Positions 25,018-36,676 of a stretch of DNA of 64,000 nucleotides are shown here, piece by piece. Source of the stretch: Lucifuga dentata (lineage: Eukaryota; Chordata; Actinopteri; Ophidiiformes; Bythitidae); contig VXCM01001476.1 in assembly GCA_014773175.1 (NCBI GenBank), positions 1 through 64,000 of the forward strand, in the 5' to 3' direction. A program made the translations under genes and the position numbers. Under the pieces are notes generated by a model. It had not been told where the DNA came from, did not search any database, and saw only the letters and a list, made by a program, of their open reading frames with translations. Positions within the stretch are counted from its first letter, which is position 1, and the number at the start of each line of letters is the position of its first letter.

Positions 25018-25140
25018 TCATTATAACCTTTATTTAAACAGGGAAAGGGCATTGAGAACAAGCTCTCATTTACAAGGATGCCCAGATAAAATACATATAG
25101 AACAATAAATAAAATAAGAAAACAACAAAACAATAAAAAC
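25018..25140 (-). mobile_element. Fish LINE 3' tail fragment
   Basis: TATAACCTTTATTTAAACAG followed by CATTGAGAACAAGCTCTCAT resembles the common teleost LINE tail CCTTTATTTAACCAGG...CATTGAGA. An A-rich stretch follows. No coding part remains. Confidence 0.5.
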
Positions 25141-25731
25141 ACAAAAGCCACAACACAATATCAACAAAAAACGTGAGGGACATAAAAAAAAAACACACAC
25201 ATATACCCACACCGGTCCATACTGGCCAGAAGGCACTTAAATTGATTAAAAGAGATTAAATTGTCTGATTTTATGATATATATATATATATATATATACT
25301 GTATATATCAGATATTACTTTTTCGCCAAAGCAAATAACATTTGCCTAATTTGGTTGTTATTCTGCCTCAACTGTATTGAAGGAGGATATTTTATTTATA
25401 TCAAAATGCTGTATATGTGATGAGAAAATAGAAGCCAATGATATCACTTGCCAGTCTATCAGTCAGGCTGTAAAATGTAGTGTGTTTTTGGAATTGTTTT
25501 CTTAGTGGGGTGGAAAAATAGACGGTTAACACCTTCACCTTTTTAATAGCAGGAAATCTTTCAAATGACAGAGAAAATCAAATATACTTTCCTGGTTTTC
25601 TGGAGTCTTTTATGCTGCTGAGGTCTTGGAGAAGCCTCCATCATTTTGCCATCAGCAGGCAATATATAGTTAATAAATCCAAAATACACTTGGTATATTG
25701 GCAAAGCGATCTACGACTTAACGCTTGTGCG

Positions 25732-25780
<49 letters not shown>

Positions 25781-26234
25781 AAGGTGTTGCGTCTCGCTTG
25801 ACTGTGCTGCAGCAGATAAACAGCAGAGTTAGTGAAGGCCGACAGCTGTAAAGGTCTGTTGATGAAACTGCTTGAGAGGTGATAAGATGGTGACCTCAGA
25901 AGGGGGGGANGGGGAGGGTGGGGTGCCAGACAGCAGGGTGCTGCAGCTCCTGCATGCTCCTTGGCGATAACAGGATGCAGCGTGCCATTGTTGAATGCTG
26001 CGGCACTGCTCCTTCGTGCAGAAAGATGAGAGAACGGAGACAGATGTGACGTTCTCCGTCAGGCAGACGTGAAGCTCATGGAATGGAAAGCTGCTTTTTG
26101 TTTTTTTTAAATTCAGCTTTTCCTTGCCGTGGTAATTCTCTTAATTTAATTCAGACTGTTGCTTAACATTTGAATCCATATGTCCATATAATTCAGAAAT
26201 ATTTTTGCCAAGCTGCTGTTATCTTAATGTGTAC
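25141..26234. other. Non-coding with (TA)n, (GT)n and a poly-G gap
   Basis: (TA)n at about 25276-25299, a 21-unit (GT)n at 25735-25777, and a G-rich stretch around the N at 25910. No gene. Confidence 0.6.
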
Positions 26235-26238
26235 TTAA

Positions 26239-26644
26239 AGGATCGTGCTGGTGGTTTTGCTTGTTTTGCATCCATTTCCCAAAAATAACATTTTCCACAA
26301 CATACTACTGGAGTGGTATATTTTGTAATTGTTTTTCTTACTTCCAGGCAGCCATTGGCTTCAGTTCACTCCAGTACACTATTAAAAATCAACTTGAGAT
26401 GTGCTTGAGATTAGGTAATCCATCACAACAAGCAAAATGTCTATTAAATGTTTTGTCAAAGTCTCTTAAGAAACATTAAATTTAAGGGTGGGTGTATCAT
26501 TTGAGCTTCGATTTTGAAAGATTACAGGATTTGCCAAAATTTCACGAAAACCAAAATACGGTTTTCTATTTTGGAAAATAGTTTTTAGTAATTTAAGGGT
26601 ACCATTTATTGGACTCAAACATGCAAAACCACTGGTATGGCCCT
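26239..26644 (+). mobile_element. TTAA-flanked MITE, family A, diverged copy 4
   Basis: Flanked by TTAA at 26235-26238 and 26645-26648. The ends AGGATCGTGCTGG and ACTGGTATGGCCCT are diverged. The interior keeps the GGCTTCAGTTCACTCCAGTA and GATTTTGAAAGATTACAGGA blocks. It is shorter (406 bp) than the others. Confidence 0.75.
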
Positions 26645-26648
26645 TTAA

Positions 26649-28224
26649 ATGGTCCCTTATCATCTGTGAGTTAATCCACTGCCTCTGTTTACTCTGAGAA
26701 TCTATTTCCACACTGATCCCCTCACACAGCTGCAGCCTGAGCATCCAGGCTGTAATGTAATTGGCCCAAAGCCTTCAAACCGCGTCATTATGCATTTGCA
26801 CCTTGGCACCAGTGGCTACTAATTATTGCTGGTTTGCTTTCCATTAGTTGGATGGAAGGGAACAGAGGGAGTGGGTGGTGGACTGTCACTAGCCATAAAC
26901 TCTGGCAGTGGCATTTTACTCCTTCTCAAACCTTCACTTGGCAGCAAAGAATTACGTCAATGATAAGTCGCCATTGTTAAGGCAATCAAGTGTGAATTCT
27001 TTTGCAGACAGGCTCGGGGAGAACTGTTTGTCTCTGGCAACATGAAAGTATTTTTGTCTTTGTCATGTAAATGGAACCATCTTTCCCTACGTCAAAGTGG
27101 GAGCTGTTTTTAGCTGGTGACTGTCAGCAGCACATACGCTGTTTACCTTATCTTTCTCCAGCTTGTTTCCCTTCAGATTTGCAAGGGAGGGTACCTAGTG
27201 AGGCGGTGAAGCAGGATTTATTAGAACATTTATTCCAGTTCAGGAAGTGATACTAATACTAAGGTTATACTCCACTTGTTCTTTTGGAGGACTCAGTTTT
27301 GGGATGAAAGACAAGAGAGAGTGTGCATACAAGAATGTGAAAGCTCGGCAGCAGAATCATAGCGGCGTCAAATCTGAGCCCGTCTCTGGATAAATATACA
27401 CGAGAGCGGCGTAATCGCTTCCATCATTTTATTCAGTACTGAAAAACAGTTGCTGCATGTGAAGTCTTTGCTGTCCTCAGCAGACGCCTGCAGTTCACTT
27501 CAGCGGCTTGTATTTCTGCTCGGCGGGAAGCGGCAGAGTCTCAGAGGTCCTCATTGACACTTTGATCAGCCAACCGTGTAGTGTTTTGATTTCCCTTTGA
27601 TTTGACAGTCTGAGTNAAAAAAAAAAAAAAAAAAAAAACACACCTACACACCTTACTCACTGACATGCAGTGTGCATTGGTATTTCTAGATTGTCATCCT
27701 CAGCAGATGGCAGGTAAGCCATCCAAATGCAGCCGTAGTAGCTGTTGTAATTTAAATTCTTCTTTTTGTGATTCATGACCATCATTTTCCAAGTGAAAGC
27801 TCAGGCGCGGCTCAGGCTGCCATGTGTGAACTCGACTGTGTCGTTCTGTCAAAAGCACACACCAACACAGCGGGATTTAGTCGAGGAAATGCTTCAAAGT
27901 AATTGTTGGTCTTCGGTGGTGATTTATGCGGGGACGGGCTCCGGGTATGCAGACTGGACCCTCCTCACCACCTGTTCACAGCCTTTCCTGTCTTATTTAT
28001 GTTAGAAACTTCACTTAAATGTGATTGTATTTCAGCTGCAAGAGAAAAAACATGTACACAGTTAACACACACAATGAAGCAGCATCTAAAATCATAAGAG
28101 CAGTAGTCATTGCTTACCAAGCATTTACTTAGTTTTTCACTCCGTTTCCCTGAATTTAGCTGATTAACCTGCTTCTTGCTGTAAATTGTTGTCTTGGGCT
28201 TTGTTGTGTTCCTGAAGTTAAAAG
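26649..28224. other. Non-coding; candidate conserved stretch at 26740-27030
   Basis: Repeat-free sequence with CATTATGCATTTGCACC and CTAATTATTGC motifs (POU/homeodomain-like) at 26780-26830. A poly-A gap lies at 27616. No exon was recognised. Confidence 0.45.
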
Positions 28225-28640
28225 CAGCAGGTCAGCGCCTGGTGAATTGGTTCCTAAAAAGAGAGATACTTCTGGCTCTTTGGAAATGATTTGGCTACAA
28301 GGATAACCAGCTAATAGCCAAAGTTTGGAACGCAACAAGTTTGTTTCTGCACCTGAAGCAAAAACAGCCGAGAAAACACCAAGAAATTCAGAAGTCATGT
28401 GAGGAGAAGAGCCAATCAGCTGATCTGAGTTAAAAAAGAAGCAGGAAGTCAAGCATAGCTGCAGCATCAGCTAGCTACTTCCTGTGACAGAAAGAACTAA
28501 CAGTGTGGTGAAATTAGCGAAGCGTGGCTTTTTGTCAGAGGTACTTTTTGTAGCAGTGTGTGAAGAGTTAGCCTAGCCGCTACACACTTCAGTTGAGTTC
28601 TTCATGTCAACGACAGGCACATAGCCGAACTGCAGATTGA
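28225..28640 (+). mobile_element. Unnamed dispersed repeat, family G, copy 2
   Basis: Parallels 20785-21160 block by block (CACCTGAAGCAAAAACA, GAAGCAGGAAGTCAAG, TGTGACAGAAAGAAC, TTAGCCTAGCCGCTA), with extra sequence near 28380-28440. Confidence 0.65.
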
Positions 28641-29684
28641 GCCATCATCAGTCGTTTTATTTGGTGAAATTACAGTATTATACCCTACTGAAGATAAGCA
28701 GGACAAGTTCATTTGGGTTATTACAACCAACCTAAATAAAGGATTTAGTTATTTGTATTTCCATTGTTGGTAATTTTACTGAAGGGAAAACACTCTGCTG
28801 TACCTTCTTTTACACTTCTTAATTTTTACTCATTACAGTTTGCAGTATTGTTCTGCAGTCACTCATTGTTCAGTATTCATAGTGTTTGCAGACTGAATCT
28901 GCTCACTGAATCCATTTTAAGTAAATTAGTTATGCAGATTTTGCTCTGGCCATTTGGAATTCCTCCTGCAGCTAGCGTGCCCTGCTAGAGCGTAGTGGAA
29001 GGTCAAGGCGATCAAACAGTTGGCTGGTTGCTTGTAGGAGGGAGGGAGGGAGAGAGAGGGAGAGAGAGAGAGAGACTTCAGGCAGTCAGAGTTCCTCTCA
29101 CCTTTACTACTTCCCTTGTGTCCACTCCGACTGCGAACAAAACACGTCATTATGTTCAATTATGCCGGCCAACTTCCAGCAATTAACCATCAGAGCTAAT
29201 GTACTTTCATCCAGGTCTTACTCAGCAGGCTGTAGCACCAGGTGAACAGGTTCCACTGTAAGTCTGGATGTAAAGGCTCCATTAAATGCTATGATGAAAC
29301 TCATCCATTTGATAGTAAAACTGTGTTACCGTTTAGTAACACACCATGAAAAATAATACTGATAGTATCATGGTTCCTTTTCTTCCCTTCAGAAGGAGCC
29401 ATTTGCTGCCATTAAGGATGAAAAACAGCTTCCATACAGCAAGATAATTAATGCTAGACATGCTTTCTATTAAGCATTTTATCAGAATATTGTTTTGGGG
29501 GACTGGCAGCACAAGAATTGTGTTATCAATAACAAGGTTAATGGTTGCAAAATGCATATTGGTCCACTTAATGTGAGACACATCAGTGCAAATGTAAGAT
29601 ATGTATTATAAAAGTATGAGGATTAATAATAACAACAAATCAGTATGCCAACGATGGTGATAAACTAAGAAGGCACCAGTTATA
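28641..29684. other. Non-coding; purine tract (GGGA)n(GA)n at 29037-29075
   Basis: Unique-looking sequence apart from the purine tract. No gene seen. Confidence 0.5.
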
Positions 29685-29790
29685 GCTGCTAACATTAGCT
29701 AGTGGAGTGTTTTAGCTTCAACCTGATGCTAACATTAGCTAGTGGAGTGTTTTAGCGTTTTAGCTTAAACCTGCTGCTAACATTTCTAAA
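29685..29790. repeat. Minisatellite of about 42-48 bp, roughly 2.3 copies
   Basis: GCTAACATTAGCTAGTGGAG followed by TGTTTTAGC occurs twice (about 29689 and 29727), and the leading GCTGCTAACATT occurs a third time near 29772. Confidence 0.85.
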
Positions 29791-32700
29791 GTTTCTGAAC
29801 CATGACTTCAAAACTCTTACATTTTAGAAACCATGACATTTTATAAGCATGATAAATGGCAAAACAGTTAATCTCAACATTGTAGTGTCTTGCCATTCAT
29901 TCAAAACCTCTAGGTTAAGAACAAATATGTTTTAATTGATTTGATTGATTGATTTCATTCAGTTTTATGGACTTGAAGATCAGCATCTCAGTGTTTCTCT
30001 TCCCTTTTCTGACCAACTTCTATACTTCAGTTTCTGGCTATAAGACCTTTATCATATATCAAAGACGCGTATAGACTAAAACAACTTTCAAGGATGTCAA
30101 CCTTTTTCTCTCAGTCCAGCATCATGTTTTTCTACCTGCGCCTGATGAACTGATGTTCGGTGCTAATTAAGCTCGTCTGTGTGTCTGTTCAGGCCAGCAT
30201 GTGAAAGAAATATTCATTTTTTTCAAGGCTAAACAACTGTGAACCGCTCTAAAGAAAATACCATTTAGAATACGCCACTGCACACCTTCTTTATCATCCC
30301 CTCTGTTATTCCAATGCCATTACCAACATGCATGGGCTTTGACATTGAATCAGAAAGCGTGATAAAAGAGGTGATTTTGATAATGAATCTCAGACGTTGG
30401 GGTTATTCTGTTTGCCTTTTCAGAATCCTGCCTCCATGCCTAGCTGCTTATCTTCTGTCTTAAGGGACAAGCAGCTTTAATGAGTTACTTTATTGCCTGC
30501 TTCGAGGAAGAACGCCCTTCTTACAATCTCACCTTTAATATATCAAATCATCCTCATATAAAGGAATACTCTGTGGGTATAAGCTTGAAATGTGGTATTC
30601 TATAATTACCTCTTAAAGCAGCGTGTGATCTTGGCTGATTTCTCCTCTCTCTTTAAAGATAAAGTCGCTAACTTTTATATTAGCAGGTATAGATTTGTTT
30701 TTGAGTCTGAGATTCACATTTCCCTCCTGACGCTGTGTTGCTGCTGCATTATTCTGAAGTCAAATAAAGCCATATTATCATGATCGCTTCTTTTGTTAGC
30801 TGCACTCCTTGGATAAATATATCAAGTAGAACATGGTTATCAGAGCCTATAAAACTAATCCAAAAAAAGAAGATCCATTGAATTGTTTCCCTTCCTGGCC
30901 ATTTGTATTATACCTTTTAGTTCTCTTTCTATGTCATACACCACTTTAGTGCGGGATTTGTCTGTAAAGTTACTGTATTCAGATTTCCCCTGTGGCAAAA
31001 GAGGGCTACCTGTCAGAAATTTAGCCATATAGCTGTCTATTCTTCTTATATCTGGGTTAAGAGCATCCCACCAGGCTGCACTTCTATCTCCTCAGCACCA
31101 TCCACCGCCTGCCCTATTAGAAACCCAAGGGCACGGCTAACACAGCACAGAGGCCCGGGCAGTGACAAATTCACAACAAAGCTTTTCTGTAAGGAATGAA
31201 GCTACCATGCAGGAGAGAGAGAGAGAGAGAGAAATGAAAGGACATGTGGCCCACTGTGACAAATGTTCTCCTGACTTCTGATTTATCACAGTCTAGAGGC
31301 TGAAAGAGCAACATATGCAGCAGCTCTGCTTCAACGTGGTGGCTGTGGATCGTACAGATGCCGTCTCATATTTTAAATTAGCATTGATTAAATGAGATCA
31401 TTGATTAAATTGACTGACAGAAGATTAATCAACTATTTATGCTGCCAAAACAAGCAATTTAAAGACATTATTTTGGGTGTGGGAACTTGTGATGGACAAT
31501 TGCTGCTACTTTTATTTATTTATTTTTATATTGTTGAGTTTGTATTTCGACCACATCTTCACACAATCTAAAAGCTATAAGAAGTTTAACATTGGTGAGT
31601 CATACGGTCAAACTGGGCGTTATCTCAATGCCCCTGTAGAATAATGGAGATATTTACACCATCTAGAATCACAATCCAGAGCAAAACTGCTGAGTTCAAA
31701 GTTTGTGACTCGCTGTTATTGAATATTGAATAAATTGCTGTAAAGTTGGGCTGCTTGGATTAATTAGGAGGCAGTTTGTGTATTTCTTTGTTATAATTCT
31801 ACATGATCATTTGTTTGCACTTTCTCTGAAACATCATCACACTGCTTTATCATTTTTTAAAAAATATTGCACAATCAAGTTAATTAAGATAATATCTGCC
31901 TGAATGTTGTTTTTTTTAAACCCCTATGCTCACCAAATTGTCAGAAGAGAAATACATTATTAGAGATGAGAAGCTGGCTTCATTTTTGGCACTGATGCTG
32001 TGACTTTAATACGGCATTATGATGTTTTCTATTCCTACCATGTGTCTTCACACACTGTTTCTCTGTAAGAAATGGCAGAATACAAAATGAGAGTCAGAGC
32101 AGCGTGCTCGATTTAAGAGGATCACGATGTCCTCGCTTTACTCTTTACTCCTTTCTGTCTTCATTGCATGCTGTTTTTTCTGTCTGATCAATCAGTGTCA
32201 TTAGGAACTTGATGTTCCTTTTCTCACACTTCAGGAAGCAACATGAGTTGTTCAAGTTGCTGCTCATTACTGTCATTTCTTTACTACCTTAGACACTTAA
32301 ACCATAAAAAGCAATGAAAGGTATGCAGTTTGTATACTCTCCCATGGCTTCTCGGATCCCTCAAATAACATTTTATTCCATCGTGGCCATAATCCGTCAC
32401 TTTGAAAAAGTAGCAGTGGCAGCAGAAGTAGCTTCCTTATTATATTTTTCAGGCCGTAACTTTGTTTAGTGACGTCTTAGATTAGATGTGATTTCTAGTT
32501 CTGCCTGCATTACAACTGACACCTGTAACCTTTTCATATGTATTTTTCTGTATAAAATGTTTAGTAGCTGAATATTTGGAGCTGGCGTAGGTTGAAGTGA
32601 AGAAAGGAAGCAAGCGAAGAAGCAGAATAATTGTGGGATTAAATGCACAGTTGGAGCTGTCTGTGGTGCTGAAGCCTGTTTCAGAAACCAGTTTCAGCAC

Positions 32701-35700
32701 CGTGAGGTGTTTGATGGCATATAGAACAGCGTGGGAGTGTTCCTTTAGTCTGGTGCTGAATGAGTTCTCATACACAGACTTTTCAGCTGGAGCTTGTTTC
32801 TAAATGATAAAGATAAATGAGAAATTTGATAGTACTACTGAGTCAGCCACTTGTCTTGTTTTTGTTTGTTAAATTTATTTGTGTTGTTCTTTGAAGGTTG
32901 CCTTTTACAGTCTTTGATTTTCTTAGGTACGTTTTTTGCTGATGACATCTTTTGTTGACTGTTTCAGAATGACTTGAGCATGAAAACGGGACTGAAAGTC
33001 AGTTTTTGCGTGAGGCAAAAGAAAGCATACTGACTTCTAAGCAATCTTCAACAAACCCTGTGAAGCACCCTTTGTTGTCATGACAACAGAGCTTTTCAAA
33101 ACCAAGAAGATAACCCATGCAGTACCTGTTAGAAAAATCCATTAGCATTTACCTTCTCTCAGGGAAAATGAAATTGTGAAGAAGTAAACACTGAATGACA
33201 TAATTTTCATTCTTTTCCACTTTATTAGCCTGTATTTTTGGTTCCTTCTCTGTTATTTTGCTAGCTTTATATGCTAGCTTTAATTTTAAGTAATATCCAC
33301 ATGCCTTTCCAAATAATAGCAATTTTTAAAGCATTCCTAGTCAAGATGGTGGTCTGGAAAGGCCTGATTGGCTTCTGCCTCCATTCAGGTTCGGTCTTAT
33401 CTTTTAGCAGCAAGGACATAAACAGGGAGTATGCTAATAAGGAAAGGGCTTAAAATTCCTTCACCACCACAGACATGCTCATCAGTCCAGACCTAGAAAT
33501 ACAGGCATGGCTACAGAATCCAACTCTGTTGACATTTCACGGCTGAGTGGTGTGAAGGCTGATGAGTCACACCTGGCATGAAGGAGAAGCCATATCAGGA
33601 TGCGTCCTCTCTCTGTCAGGATGACGGGTCAGAGCTGCATTTATGTGAGGGTCACACGGAGTTTTCGGAGGGAGATGCATGGCAGGAAGGAGACGTGGAA
33701 GCGATTATGTTTTCCCAATATCCCAACGCTTCCATCATGTGTCAGAACAGACAAGACTGGAAAAGTTGAAGCTCACAGTCCTGCATCCCACCACCTGCTG
33801 GGAAACAGACTCTCAGATATGAATCCCAGACCTTTGGCCATGCTAGTGTAATTGCTTATCCATCCTCGACCTCTCTGGAGATGCTGCTCTATTTATGTGC
33901 TCAGGCTTCTTCAATATTATATGTCCCTGCGTTCACTGAAACAACACTACAGTCCAGAAGAAAATGGGCGTGTCCTCAAAGTATTCAGTCAAAACTACAT
34001 GTGGATTTCCTCAATGTGTTTAAGCTCTAAATAAAAGTTTGTTCTTTTGAAAAATCCCATTATGCTCGTTCCCCTGGTTATTCGGCGCCTTGGGGACTTG
34101 CTTCATTGAAGGGTTTGATATGGGAATTAAAATAACACAGATAGATGACTTTGGCCATATGCAATGACAGATTATGTTCTGGGAGAATGGAGCTGGCGAT
34201 AACTCAGGATATACATTTTTAGATTTCATTTTCCCTGTAAATGTGTGTGTTGGAACACGTTTTATGGATGTGAATGCATGCATGCGTAAGCTTAAAGGCA
34301 CATATGCTGCACATTCTGTTCATGTTTGTGCAGATAATAATAAAAAATCAAACGATAGGCTTGGAGTGAGTACTCATATTAAGGAGCAGAAGTTGTAAGT
34401 TGTCTGAGTTTTATCATTGTTTGGCTCAGGTTTCTGTATCAGATCAGTCTTTTATCAGAACGTACTGTACTGTTCTGCTCTCTGGGTGTGATTTTTATTT
34501 TTTAACTTTCTAAAAATTCAACAAGAGTCTTAATCAAAAACAAGCCAGATCTCCATGTAATGTGTGTGATCATCTTGTGTGTTATTCAGAGGTGGGATTT
34601 AATGCTTTACTTCACAAAATATATCAACTGAAAAGCCGTGGAGCCCAAGAACTCAAGAAAACAACTGTTTACGGACTTTACTTTGGCTTCTACTTCTAAA
34701 ATTAAACCGAGGAATGAAAATAAAATCCAATCTGTACAGATAATCTTTACCAGCCCGTCTGTTTTCACCTCATCCACTCAGTTTGTGAACCATCAGAGAA
34801 AGATCAAGCAGGATTTATTTTTTACAGCTTGTGCTTAATTAGCTGTTTGGTTGCTGTGTGCTGCCTCTTTCTTCTTGGCATATGGGGTCAAAAAACACTG
34901 GAAGCCGTGCAGACGTGAATAAACACCAGAGATCATTCTCAGTCGGTCAGCATTTCCCATTGGTGCACTGAAGCAACGCAAATATAAATGTCAGAGTGAA
35001 AATTTGCAGCGTTAATTGGAGACGCCTCTTTAACAATGGCAATTATTTTTAGCCACATAATCACCCAGTAGCTATAATTTTTTTCTGTAATTACATGATT
35101 ATTATCAGGAACAAATAATGCACCAGTATTTTGCGTTTGCGGCATATATTGATTAGTTTGAAGTTTTAATTAGCCACAAGTACTTGCAGTTCATTAGCTT
35201 GGCCGTTAGCTTGGCTCTGGCTGGGAAATGATTAGCGAGAAGTGACTGGATGCTCCATTTATTCAGGCAGGTTGGAACTGTCACTCACTTCATCTGTAAC
35301 TTCAGGGATGTGTATTTAAATGGATCCACCCAGAGGACGTTCTTCATCACCTTCTCGTCCATTTGTCAACAGAGACACAAGGTTTGTATACTCGCTCTGT
35401 TACTCCGCCACAATCGGGTGGTGATTGTGTTGTGCGCTCGCTGGGTCCAAACACACAGCATCAGTCATCAGCCAATAGGGCTTTGGCCCAGAGTGGCCGT
35501 CTTTATTTTGGAGCTGATTGATTAGCTGCTGTGGAGTTGTTTCACTTTCATTCATCAGTCCGTTGATGGTAAACACAGGCTGAGTTGTTGAGGCTGGTAA
35601 CGTACTTTTGAGTCATGAGTGGACGGCTGTAAAACTGGGTGGTCTTTCCTTTGTTTCATTCATCAAAAAATGGCAAATGTGGTGGTGAGGTTTCCTGGCA

Positions 35701-35960
35701 AAGATTTTCATGGTGTTTTCAGACCTGTTCGTTTGCTTGGTTTGAAATCAGGGACTAAATTGTTTTGATGGTACATTTACAGCTTGGATTGTACTTAACT
35801 GTTCAAGTACAGGTTGATAAAATGCACAATAACTTGTCCTGGTTAAAGGTAGAAAAGATGTTGACTTGGACTATTTTAACCTTTTTTGGGGGAATATGCA
35901 CTTGCAAACAACTCAAATGTATTTATTTGAAAATGGTTTATATTGAAGATGAACGTTTAA
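29791..35960. other. Six-kilobase quiet stretch, no gene recognised
   Basis: Almost free of the repeat families found elsewhere; only (GA)n at 31213-31231 stands out. Composition is even and there is no CpG-rich part. It might contain conserved non-coding elements of a dpp6 intron or upstream region. A weak possible retroelement fragment at 32620-32775 is listed separately. Confidence 0.5.
32620..32775 (-). pseudogene. Possible fragment of a GIY-YIG-type retroelement endonuclease
   Basis: The minus-strand translation starts VYENSFSTRLKEHSHAV. Penelope-like element endonucleases have a Val-Tyr-Ile-Gly...Arg-Leu-x-Glu-His-x-x-Ala-Val pattern, and this could be that pattern with a small deletion after Val-Tyr. 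The match is short, there is no poly-A or target duplication, and the frame is otherwise anonymous. It may be chance. Confidence 0.2.
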
Positions 35961-35964
35961 CCTA

Positions 35965-36142
35965 TTTCCATCCACTTAAGTCATTTTTTTATTGAGCTGA
36001 CTTGTCCGCTAAACCACTCTGCTTAGCATCTTAACTTTTTAAATGACTTATGGACGTAAAATGACTGCAGCATTTCCATCCACTTTTTTTTTTAAGTTGT
36101 TTAATGCTAAGTCATTTTAAAAAGTTGGATGGAAACGCAGTG
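35965..36142. mobile_element. Foldback element with TTTCCATCCACTT / GGATGGAAACGCAG ends
   Basis: TTTCCATCCACTTAAGTCA near 35970, a second TTTCCATCCACTTTTT near 36075, and the inverted AAGTTGGATGGAAACGCAGT at 36122-36141 form nested inverted repeats, with AAATGACTTA motifs between. It shares termini with the elements at 9888 and 44703. Confidence 0.6.
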
Positions 36143-36150
36143 ATTGTTAT

Positions 36151-36309
36151 AGAACTAGACAAGCTGTAACTGGAAAGATTGACCTTCCTCAACCAAGAAC
36201 AAACGCCTTAAAGAAGACCGTCCTGTACAGGAATAACTTACCATCTCACATTAGAAGTGTTAAAAATAAATTCATTTTTAAAAGGCAATTAAAAGCTTAT
36301 TTAGGGTAA
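36151..36309 (+). pseudogene. LINE ORF2 C-terminal fragment
   Basis: Fifty-two codons then TAA. The reading contains GKIDLPQPRTNALKKTVLYR and later LPSHIRSVKNKFIFKRQLKA, a C-terminal pattern shared by many fish LINE ORF2 proteins (Leu-Pro-x-x-Ile-Arg, then Phe-Lys-x-x-Leu-Lys). A few residues between Tyr-Arg and Asn-Leu-Pro that I would expect appear to be missing. Reverse transcriptase and endonuclease domains are absent. Confidence 0.7.
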
Positions 36310-36393
36310 GATTGTTTTATTTTCCAATGTCCAGTGTGTGTCCTGGGCTTGCTGTGGCCTGGTTGTCTGTTCTTGGTGGCAGAGGGGGGTCGC

Positions 36394-36520
36394 TGGGGTC
36401 AGAGGTCAGATGTGGCTGTTGGCATTGTTTATATCGTTTGTGATATGTTTGGATGTNTGGGGTCAGAGGTCAGATGTGGCTGTTGGCATTGTTTATATCG
36501 TTTGTGATATGTTTGGATGT
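36394..36520. repeat. 63-bp direct duplication around an N (assembly artefact)
   Basis: Positions 36394-36456 and 36458-36520 are identical with one N between them, inside the LINE 3' UTR. Confidence 0.85.
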
Positions 36521-36676
36521 TTTGGGTCATGTGATTGGTGCTGAAATTGGATTCTTTGTCATTTTTACTTAATTTTATTTTTCTTTTTAACATAAATATG
36601 TGATTTTATGTTTGAAACCCCGGGAAGAATAGCTGTTGCTGAGGCATCAGCTAATGGGGATCCAATTTAAATAAAC

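Larger units (their letters stand above)
36143..36676 (+). mobile_element. 5'-truncated L2-type LINE with 3' UTR
   Basis: The 3' end of a fish LINE: an ORF2 C-terminus is followed by an untranslated part ending GCATCAGCTAATGGGGATCC and AATTTAAATAAA, the common teleost LINE tail. It starts right at the edge of the foldback element at 35965-36142. The 3' UTR contains a 63-bp artefactual duplication around N 36457. Confidence 0.7.

Noticed and set aside
29685..29790. Regular repeats considered as a CRISPR-like array
   Set aside because: Only about two units, no uniform spacers, and a vertebrate genome context.
32690..32712. TTTCAGCACCGTGAG as a possible RE1/NRSF site, attractive for a neuronal gene
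   Set aside because: Only the left half-site matches; the right half (GGACAGCGCC-like) is absent.
36338..36544. Apparent protein with a repeated W-G-Q-R-S-D-V-A-V segment
   Set aside because: The repeat is the assembly duplication at N 36457 in a LINE 3' UTR.
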